From Fimbriimonas sp. (GTDB taxonomy: Bacteria > Armatimonadota > Fimbriimonadia > Fimbriimonadales > Fimbriimonadaceae): a stretch of 64,000 bases of DNA. Under the pieces are notes generated by a model, which saw only the letters and a program-made list of their open reading frames with translations, had not been told where the DNA came from and made no database searches. Positions 50,210-57,415 of this stretch are shown in pieces; positions within the stretch are counted from its first letter, which is position 1; each line of letters begins with the position of its first letter. The stretch is from positions 1-64,000 of the forward strand of contig JARLGV010000103.1 of the NCBI GenBank assembly GCA_031292555.1, written 5' to 3'. The position numbers were made by a program, and so were the translations under genes.

Positions 50210-52621
50210 GTGATTTACCATTCAATCAGCAAGGTAGCTGGTCGCTTGGGCCTCGTCCTGGCCGCCCTGTTTTGCGCATCCATCGCGTTCGCCAAAGAAC
50301 CGGTGGTCCTCCAGTTCACCGTCTGGGACGGCGACATTTCGCTCAAGGTCATCCAAGGCGTTTTGGACCGATTCGAGCGCGAAAACCCCGACATCAAGGT
50401 CAAACTTGAGCCCATTCCGGACTACAACGTCTACCACCAGAAGATGTTGACGTTGTACGCGGCCAACGTACCGCCCGACGTGGCGATGATGGACCCAGGG
50501 CACTTTCAAGCCCTTGCCGCAAAGAACGCTCTCCTACCGCTTAACCCGTTCTTCGACAAGACGCCCGGATTCGACCTGAAGGACTATTACAGACCGATCG
50601 TCGACGCCCACAGCTATAAGGGCCAACTTTACGTTCTTCCTCGCGATATTGCGCCCATCGGACTCGTTTACTACAACAAGCGGGCTTTTCGCGAAGCGGG
50701 CATCCCTTACCCGGACGGAACTTGGACGTGGGACTACAAAGTCCGCCCCGAACTTAAGGAGAAGGACTTTGTATGGGTTTGCCAACAGCTTACGAAGAAG
50801 GATTCCGCCGGCAAGGTCGTGCGGTGGGCTTTCTCGTCTGACTATCCCGAGTTGCTTGCTCGGACCTTTACGTATTCGAGCGGCGGCGGTTACGCCAACG
50901 ATTCCGAGCATCCCACTCAAGTAACGAACGCACAACCGAAGACGGTCAGGGCTTATCAGTACGCCTCCGACTTCATGAACCTGTACCACTACATGCCGAA
51001 CTCCACCGAGACGAGCGGCGTGTTGATGGCGACGGCACAGCAGTTGTTCTCGTCGGGGAAGATCGCGATGTATCAGAACGGCATCTGGGTCGTTCCGCAA
51101 ATGCGAAAGGACCTGGTGCCCGGCAAGGAGGGGTTCTTTGACTGGGACGTGACGCTGTTTCCCGCGTTTTCCGACGGAACTCGGGCGGCGCCAACCGGCG
51201 GATCCGGATACTGCATTTTCCGAGGCACGCCCCATCCGGACGAGGCGTGGCGACTCACGCGGTATATGGCCGGTCCGGTCGCGATGGAGGCGATGGCGCG
51301 AGCAGGAATCGCCCAGCCTGCGATTAAGCGGATCGCCCTCACTCCCGGAATCTGGGCTCACGGTCCAACGACGCCGAAGGAACAGGAATATCCGGCCAAC
51401 ATTGTTGTGACCGATACGGCGGTCCCGTTCGTGCGATTCGAACCGTCCGCCTACTATTGGCCCAGCGTTTCGGATCGTCTAAGTGCGGGGCTGGACCTGG
51501 TTTGGAGCGGTCAGAAGCAGGCGGAACCGGTCCTCAAGGAAGCCCAGAAGAACGGTCAGGCCAGGCTCGACGCTTTGCTCAAGGACGAGGAGCTTTCGCC
51601 CTTCAACTGGACGTTTGGCGTGCTCGCCGGGTTGGCGGTCATTGGGCTGATTCTCGGTTGGACGTATTGGCCGGAGCGGGGAATCAAGTACTCGATCCGC
51701 GAGCGGACCGAGAACATCGCCGCCTACAAGTTCCTGCTGCCCTGGATCATCGGAATCGCCGTCTTTACGCTCGGCCCGATGATTCTGTCGCTCCTGATGA
51801 GCTTTGCCGACTGGGACATCATCACCCCTGCCAAGTGGCGCGGCCTCGAGAACTACACCGAGGCGGGCGCGGTGGATCCGCTCTTCTGGAAGAGCATGAT
51901 GGTCACCCTCATATACACCGCTTTCTCGGTGCCTCTGGGAGTCATGGTGGCGCTGCTGCTGGCCTTGCTGTTGAACCAGAAGGTCCGTGGAATACCACTC
52001 TTCAGGGCGGTCTACTATGTACCGTCGCTTGCTAGTTTGGTGGCTTCTTCGCTGATCTGGCGCAAGATCTTCAACCCTGAAAACGGGTTGCTGAACGCGG
52101 TGATCTATGGAAGTCACGGAAGCTGGCTCGGCACCAAGCTGAGCGAGATCGCGGGCACGCCGGACAAGCGGCTGGACTGGTTGGGGAGCGAGAAGTTCGC
52201 GCTTCCCGGTCTGATCATCATGTCGATGTGGTTTGCCGGTGGCGGGATGATCATCATGATCGCCGGCCTGCAGAACATTCCGCAGCACTACTACGAGGCG
52301 GCCACTTTGGACGGCGCGGGGGTATGGGGCAAGTTCAGAGCGATTACGATACCGCTCCTGACACCGACGCTCTTTTTCTCGCTGGTCACCGGGTTTATCG
52401 GCAGCTTCCAAGTGTTCACCCAGGCGGTCGTCATGACATCGGGCGGACCGAACGACAGCACGCGGTTCTATATGTACAAGCTGTACCAGAACGCTTTCGA
52501 ACAGCTTAGGATGGGATATGCATCCGCCGGCGCCTGGATCCTTTTCGCAATCATCATGGTGGTAACGCTCGTTCAGTTCAGGGCGAGCAAGTGGGTCTAT
52601 TACGAGGCGGATACGAAATGA
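50210..52621 (+). CDS. Fused sugar-binding protein and ABC permease (MalE-MalF-like)
   Basis: 803 aa. A signal peptide (GLVLAALFCASIAFA) opens a family-1 extracellular solute-binding domain (about 30-440; VLQFTVWDGDISLKVI, LYAANVPPDVAMMDPGHF). A transmembrane segment at about 470-490 (TFGVLAGLAVIGLILGW) leads to a MalF-type permease with six helices. The permease carries an EAA loop, YEAATLDGAGVWGKFRAITI. Normally these are separate proteins. The partner permease is next at 52659. No ATPase is here, so it may use a shared MsmX-type ATPase. Confidence 0.93.
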   Translation: MIYHSISKVAGRLGLVLAALFCASIAFAKEPVVLQFTVWDGDISLKVIQGVLDRFERENPDIKVKLEPIPDYNVYHQKMLTLYAANVPPDVAMMDPGHFQALAAKNALLPLNPFFDKTPGFDLKDYYRPIVDAHSYKGQLYVLPRDIAPIGLVYYNKRAFREAGIPYPDGTWTWDYKVRPELKEKDFVWVCQQLTKKDSAGKVVRWAFSSDYPELLARTFTYSSGGGYANDSEHPTQVTNAQPKTVRAYQYASDFMNLYHYMPNSTETSGVLMATAQQLFSSGKIAMYQNGIWVVPQMRKDLVPGKEGFFDWDVTLFPAFSDGTRAAPTGGSGYCIFRGTPHPDEAWRLTRYMAGPVAMEAMARAGIAQPAIKRIALTPGIWAHGPTTPKEQEYPANIVVTDTAVPFVRFEPSAYYWPSVSDRLSAGLDLVWSGQKQAEPVLKEAQKNGQARLDALLKDEELSPFNWTFGVLAGLAVIGLILGWTYWPERGIKYSIRERTENIAAYKFLLPWIIGIAVFTLGPMILSLLMSFADWDIITPAKWRGLENYTEAGAVDPLFWKSMMVTLIYTAFSVPLGVMVALLLALLLNQKVRGIPLFRAVYYVPSLASLVASSLIWRKIFNPENGLLNAVIYGSHGSWLGTKLSEIAGTPDKRLDWLGSEKFALPGLIIMSMWFAGGGMIIMIAGLQNIPQHYYEAATLDGAGVWGKFRAITIPLLTPTLFFSLVTGFIGSFQVFTQAVVMTSGGPNDSTRFYMYKLYQNAFEQLRMGYASAGAWILFAIIMVVTLVQFRASKWVYYEADTK

Positions 52622-52658
52622 GGCACGGGACGATTGATCCGAAGCGAGGTCGAGCACG

Positions 52659-53576
52659 ATGAGGGCAAACCAGAACATCGTTGCCGATCCGCAGGCACAG
52701 GCGATCGACTATGAGCGGTACCGCATCGCCGCAAAACGTGCGGAGAAGGTCACGGCGGCCGCGCGCGTGCTATTGTGGTGCGTCCTGCTGGCCGGCTCCG
52801 TGCTGTTCATGCTTCCGCTGTACATGATGGTTGTGATGTCCCTCAAGTCCAGCCAGGAGATCGCCGCCAGTTCCGTCTGGTCGTGGCCCAGGCATCTCAC
52901 TTGGGAGAACTTTCAGACGGTGCTTTCGAACCCGAACGCGCCGTTCTTTCTGTTCTTCAGGAACTCCGCGATCATCGCGACGCTGACGACGGCCGGCGTA
53001 ATCGTTTCGTCCAGCCTAGTTGCCTATCCGTTCGCCCGGCTCCGTTTCAGGGGCCGAGATCGCCTGTTCATCCTGCTTCTGAGCACGATGATGCTTCCCG
53101 GCTTGGTCGTGATGATCCCGACGTTCATCATGTACAAGTACCTGCACTGGGTGGATACGTGGAACCCGTTGTGGGTCCCGGCGTGGTTCGGCGGAGGCGC
53201 CTTCAACATTTTCCTTATGCGCCAGTTCATGATGGGAATTCCGCGTGAATTGGATGAAGCGGCGTTTATCGACGGCGCGACGCATTCGACGATCTTCTGG
53301 CGGATCGTCATGCCCAACTCGGGTGCGGCGCTCGCCACGATCGGCATCTTCTGCTTTGTGTACACGTGGAAGGACTTTATGGGCCCGCTCATCTACCTGA
53401 GCTCGCCCGACAAGCAGACGCTAGAACTGGGTCTCCGCACCTACCAAACGCTTCACAACGAGGAGTGGCACCTGCTGATGGCCGGTTCTGTCCTCATCAT
53501 GATCCCCCTGATCGTGATGTTCTTGCTGGGCCAGCGCTATTTCGTGAAAGGCATCGTAATGAGCGGGATCAAGTAG
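52659..53576 (+). CDS. ABC sugar transporter permease (MalG-like)
   Basis: 305 aa with about six membrane helices (LLWCVLLAGSVLFMLPLYMM and so on) and a typical EAA loop, PRELDEAAFIDGATHSTIFW. The N-terminal 40 residues are hydrophilic. It starts 37 nt after the fused protein and forms the transporter's second permease. The ligand is probably a sugar, by the family. Confidence 0.93.
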   Translation: MRANQNIVADPQAQAIDYERYRIAAKRAEKVTAAARVLLWCVLLAGSVLFMLPLYMMVVMSLKSSQEIAASSVWSWPRHLTWENFQTVLSNPNAPFFLFFRNSAIIATLTTAGVIVSSSLVAYPFARLRFRGRDRLFILLLSTMMLPGLVVMIPTFIMYKYLHWVDTWNPLWVPAWFGGGAFNIFLMRQFMMGIPRELDEAAFIDGATHSTIFWRIVMPNSGAALATIGIFCFVYTWKDFMGPLIYLSSPDKQTLELGLRTYQTLHNEEWHLLMAGSVLIMIPLIVMFLLGQRYFVKGIVMSGIK

Positions 53577-53577
53577 C

Positions 53578-53711
53578 GGGACGCGGGGCGGAAAGCGGGT
53601 TGAGGGTCGGACTTGGAATGGTGCCCATAGGATAGGCGCCTTTGACTCGGAATGAGCCGCAATTGCCTCAACGCTCAACGCCCCGTTCTAACCCGCTCCC
53701 TTCAACCCTCC
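53578..53711. repeat. GC-rich interspersed inverted repeat, copy E
   Basis: CGGGACGCGGGGCG ... GCGGGTTGAGGGTCGG (53578-53610) faces CCCCGTTCTAACCCGCTCCCTTCAACCCTCC (53681-53712), an imperfect inverted repeat. It occupies the whole gap between two convergent stops. Confidence 0.65.
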
Positions 53712-55640
53712 CTATGCCTCCACCAAATACTCTCTCACCTTTTCGGCGAGGGCTTTGGTCATGGTCGGGACGGCGGCTATTTCGTCTGCGGTGGCCCGGC
53801 GGACGCCTTCGAGGGAACCGAAGGTCCTGAGGAGCAGGCGTTTACGGCGGGGGCCAACGCCAGGGATTTCCTCCAGGGCGGAGCCGCTGATCCGCTTGTC
53901 TCGGAGCTTGCGGTGGAAGGTCAGGGCGAAGCGGTGTGCCTCATCGCGAAGCTTGCGGAGGAGCATGAGGCCGGGAGAGTTAAGCGGGAGTTCGATCTCG
54001 CGGTAGGTGTACTCGCGGGGCGCCGGCCGGTCATAGGAGTACTCGGCGGGAGACGATACCGGCAATGGTTGAACGCCCGAAAGCGGTTCGGAGGGCTCGT
54101 TGGGGACGTAGATGAGTTCGTGGCGCTTGGCGAGGCCGATCATCGGGATCGATAGCCCAAGTTCGTCCCTGGCTTTGAGGGCGGCCGCCAACTGGCCGCG
54201 ACCGCCGTCGATCATGATCAGATCCGGGAGCTTCTGGAACTTCTCGTCTCCATCGACATAGGCGCGCAGACGCCGCGTCAGAACCTCGTGCATCATCGCA
54301 AAGTCGTTCGGGCTCTCCGGATGGTAACGAACTTTGAACCGGCGGTACTCGGCTTTGGCTGCCTCGCCGTTTTCGGTCACGACCATGGATCCGACCGGTG
54401 AAGTGCCTTGGATGTTCGAGATGTCGTACCCTTCGACTCGAACGGGGGGATTCTCCAGTCCGATGGAATCCATCAACTGGTTCATGGCGTCCTCCGCCCA
54501 CTGTTCCTTCTGGGCTAGTTCGGTCGATATCTGATTCAGCGCTTGTTCCGCGTTGTCAGCAGCGAGATCTACAAGCTTCGCCTTCTCGCCCTGTTGCGGA
54601 ACCTCTAGCGTTACGGCGCTGCCGCGCTTCTGGCGCAGCCATGTTTGGACAATGTTCCGTTCCTCTATCTCGACAGGCAGCAGGATCTCCCTTGGCACCT
54701 CGGCGGCTTCCGAGTAGTACTGCTTCACGAATTCCTGCACCGCGAGGGCAGGGGGAGCGTCTCCTGCTCCATCCAAAACGTACTGGCGTTGGCCAATGAG
54801 CTTGCCGCTACGGATGTAGAGCATCTGGATCGCTGCCCCGCGATCATCCTTGACTACCGCGATCACGTCCTGATCGACTTGGTCGCTGGAGAGAACTTTC
54901 TGGCGCTGGAGGACGCTGTCGATCGCCAAGACTTGGTCGCGTATCTTTGCCGCTTTCTCGAAATCGAGCTGTTCGGCGGCCACTGCCATGTCCGCCTTCA
55001 GGTCGTCAATGATCGATTCCTCTTTGCCGTTCAGAAATCGCTCAACCTTGTCGATCACTTTGGCATATTCGTTTCGATCGCTCAGCCCGGCACACGGGCC
55101 CATACAGCGCCCCAGATGATAGTAGAGGCAAGTGCGTTGCTCCGCCTCGCCGCTCCAACTCTTGCCGCACGGTATCAGGGGGAATATCTTGTGGAGAAGC
55201 TGAAGCGAATCTCGAACGTGAAACGCGCTGGAATAGGGCCCGAAGTACTTCGCTCCGTCTTTGCGAACCTTGCGAGTGAACAGGACTCGAGGAAACCTCT
55301 CGTTCGTGATCGTTATATACGGATAGCTCTTGTCATCGCGCAAGCGGACGTTGAACGGAGGACGGTGCTGCTTGATCAGGTTACATTCGAGTACCAGCGC
55401 CTCTAGCTCCGAGTCGACCACAATCCACTCGATGTCGTGGACCTTGCCGACCATGCGGGCGATTCGAACTCCGTGGCGAGTGGATTCCTGAAAGTAGCTG
55501 CGAACCCGGTTCTTCAGCGAGATGGCTTTGCCGACATAGAGGACGCTTTGCTTTTCGTCCCGGTATATGTAGCACCCCGGCTTCGAAGGAAGCTGCTTGA
55601 GCTTCTCCTGAATGTGTTCGGCGAGTGACGATTTTCCCAT
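53712..55640 (-). CDS. uvrC: Excinuclease ABC subunit C
   Basis: 642 aa. Order: GIY-YIG nuclease (PSKPGCYIYRDEKQSVLYVG, residues about 15-95), UvrB-binding UVR motif near 205-240, RNase-H-like second nuclease with GYDISNIQGTSPVGSMVV and MIDGGRGQLAAAL, and tandem HhH at the C-terminus (LEEIPGVGPRRKRLLL). It makes both incisions in nucleotide excision repair. Length is close to normal. It is 9 nt from the coaD stop, so they may be co-transcribed. Confidence 0.97.
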   Translation of the reverse strand: MGKSSLAEHIQEKLKQLPSKPGCYIYRDEKQSVLYVGKAISLKNRVRSYFQESTRHGVRIARMVGKVHDIEWIVVDSELEALVLECNLIKQHRPPFNVRLRDDKSYPYITITNERFPRVLFTRKVRKDGAKYFGPYSSAFHVRDSLQLLHKIFPLIPCGKSWSGEAEQRTCLYYHLGRCMGPCAGLSDRNEYAKVIDKVERFLNGKEESIIDDLKADMAVAAEQLDFEKAAKIRDQVLAIDSVLQRQKVLSSDQVDQDVIAVVKDDRGAAIQMLYIRSGKLIGQRQYVLDGAGDAPPALAVQEFVKQYYSEAAEVPREILLPVEIEERNIVQTWLRQKRGSAVTLEVPQQGEKAKLVDLAADNAEQALNQISTELAQKEQWAEDAMNQLMDSIGLENPPVRVEGYDISNIQGTSPVGSMVVTENGEAAKAEYRRFKVRYHPESPNDFAMMHEVLTRRLRAYVDGDEKFQKLPDLIMIDGGRGQLAAALKARDELGLSIPMIGLAKRHELIYVPNEPSEPLSGVQPLPVSSPAEYSYDRPAPREYTYREIELPLNSPGLMLLRKLRDEAHRFALTFHRKLRDKRISGSALEEIPGVGPRRKRLLLRTFGSLEGVRRATADEIAAVPTMTKALAEKVREYLVEA

Positions 55641-55649
55641 AAGCGGATT

Positions 55650-56147
55650 TCAGCTTCGGTCTTGGCGGGCCGACAATACGCGCTGCATGACTACATTTAC
55701 GGCTTGAGGCACCAGTCCGGCGTAATCGCCTCCAAGGACGGCTACTTCACGAACGATCGAACTGCTCAGGTAGCTGTGCTCCCATTTTGTCATGAGGAAT
55801 ACGGTGTCTACATCGTCGCTCAGACGCCGGTTGATCATCGCCATCTGGAACTCGTACTCGAAATCGGCCGTTGCGCGCAGCCCCCTGACAATAGACTTTG
55901 CGCCCTTGTCGAGTGCGTAGTGGACCAGAAGGCCGGAGAACTGCTCGACGCGCACATTCGCAAGGTGGCGCACGCTGTTACACAGCGCCTCCATCCTTTC
56001 GTCGCTTGAGAGCATTGGGTTCTTCGATGAGTTGACTCCAACGGCGACGATCAAGTCGTCGAACAGCTTGGATGCCCGTTCGATGACGTCGAGGTGGCCC
56101 AGAGTCGGCGGATCGAATGAACCGGGATAGATCGCGAGTCGATTCAT
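55650..56147 (-). CDS. coaD: Phosphopantetheine adenylyltransferase
   Basis: 165 aa from the ATG at 56147; the longer frame adds 24 residues before the conserved start. AIYPGSFDPPTLGHLDVIER carries the (H/T)xGH nucleotide-binding motif, and LSSSIVREVA is the second motif (SSxxxRE). It makes dephospho-CoA from ATP and phosphopantetheine. Typical length. Confidence 0.97.
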   Translation of the reverse strand: MNRLAIYPGSFDPPTLGHLDVIERASKLFDDLIVAVGVNSSKNPMLSSDERMEALCNSVRHLANVRVEQFSGLLVHYALDKGAKSIVRGLRATADFEYEFQMAMINRRLSDDVDTVFLMTKWEHSYLSSSIVREVAVLGGDYAGLVPQAVNVVMQRVLSARQDRS

Positions 56148-56261
56148 ATAGGCGGAATATAGCAGGCGAATTCGATGCGGAACCTTGTTTTCGGAGGAGA
56201 TCGACGCGAGCCGGTACAATTCCGAAGCATTCGACGGCAGTAGCCGTCGTACTCCACTTAT

Positions 56262-57122
56262 ATGAATACGATTGTCGGAGTCGATATCACCGGAACCTAT
56301 GAGTCTGCCCTACGCATTCTGGCGAGACTCAAGATCGATTCCACCACGCTCAAGCTGGTCCACGTGGACGAACCTCCGCTGTTCTCTCACGACGAAGGGC
56401 TATCGTGGACGCCCGAATTTCTGGAATTGCGCGATCGTTTCGACGAGGGAGCGTTGAACGACGCCGGTGCGGTGGCGACCGATCTCGGGTTCAAACACGA
56501 GACCTTGGTCACTGCCGGTTCCCCGGCGGAGGCGTTGATGGGACAAGCTGACGAGGCAAAGGCTGACCTTATCGCAGTTGGGTCGAGTCCTGAACCGAAG
56601 GTCACCGCGCTGTTCTTCGGCAGCGTGGGCCGGGCGCTTGCAATCGGTTCGCACCAATCGGTACTCATTGCCAAGGGAAGCGTCGAGAAAGAAGGTCCGT
56701 TGACTATCCTGGTTACTACCGATCACTCCAGATACTCCGACTATGCGATTGGGTTGTTGGCCAGCCTTCAACCTAAAGGCATCGGCCGGCTAGTTCTGTT
56801 GACCGCGATAGACGATGGCATGGTCGGCGGCGCGGACCCGGCGCACATCGAGAAAGTTCGCCAGCACATGGAAGCAAAGAGCAAGGAGATCGTCGACCGA
56901 TTTGCTGCGGTCGGCATTCCGTCCGAGTACCGGGTGGTCGAGCAGGACCTGGACGGTGCGATCGAGGCTCAGATGAAGGAACTTGGCGCCGAGCTTCTCG
57001 TGATGGGCGCCCAAGGGCACGGTTTCATTCAGCGCCTCTTTATTGGAAGCGTATCTCTAAAGCAAGTGGTTGCCTCGCGTCACTCGATCTTGATACTCCG
57101 ACCTCAGGCGGTGCCGGAGTAA
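56262..57122 (+). CDS. Universal stress protein with two UspA domains
   Basis: 286 aa, two tandem Usp folds at about 1-140 and 145-283. The ATP-binding loop of the second is GAQGHGFIQRLFIGSVS (G-2x-G-9x-G-S), and the first has GSSPEPKVTALFFGSVGRAL. So it may bind ATP in one or both halves. Divergent from coaD, with promoters in the 114-bp gap. Confidence 0.9.
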   Translation: MNTIVGVDITGTYESALRILARLKIDSTTLKLVHVDEPPLFSHDEGLSWTPEFLELRDRFDEGALNDAGAVATDLGFKHETLVTAGSPAEALMGQADEAKADLIAVGSSPEPKVTALFFGSVGRALAIGSHQSVLIAKGSVEKEGPLTILVTTDHSRYSDYAIGLLASLQPKGIGRLVLLTAIDDGMVGGADPAHIEKVRQHMEAKSKEIVDRFAAVGIPSEYRVVEQDLDGAIEAQMKELGAELLVMGAQGHGFIQRLFIGSVSLKQVVASRHSILILRPQAVPE

Positions 57123-57415
57123 GGGCCTCGTCGATCGGCGGCTATTTACTTCCTTCGATATCTGAATCGTATTGAGCCATCCATGGGGCGCGTCCGACTG
57201 GAATAGGCATCTCGATACGCGTCAATCTGGGGCCGTTCTTTCCAATCCGGCGAGTGCTCCTTGGGCTGAGGTCACGGATTTGCGCTACGTCACAATAACA
57301 GTATGTCGCCGTACACTGGAATGGGTGGCCAGCAAATTCAGCCTCGCCGTTGGCGACGCAAATGCGGCTTGGGTAGAACATCACCGGGCGGGCCCCTTCT
57401 TTCCAGGGAGTTTTA

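Noticed and set aside
51479-52678. A 399-aa minus-strand frame opposite the fused ABC transporter protein
   Set aside because: Antisense shadow with excess His, Arg, Asp and Glu; the plus-strand product has clear transporter motifs.
53712-55640. Plus-strand frames inside uvrC
   Set aside because: They are shadows; the minus-strand protein carries all UvrC domains.
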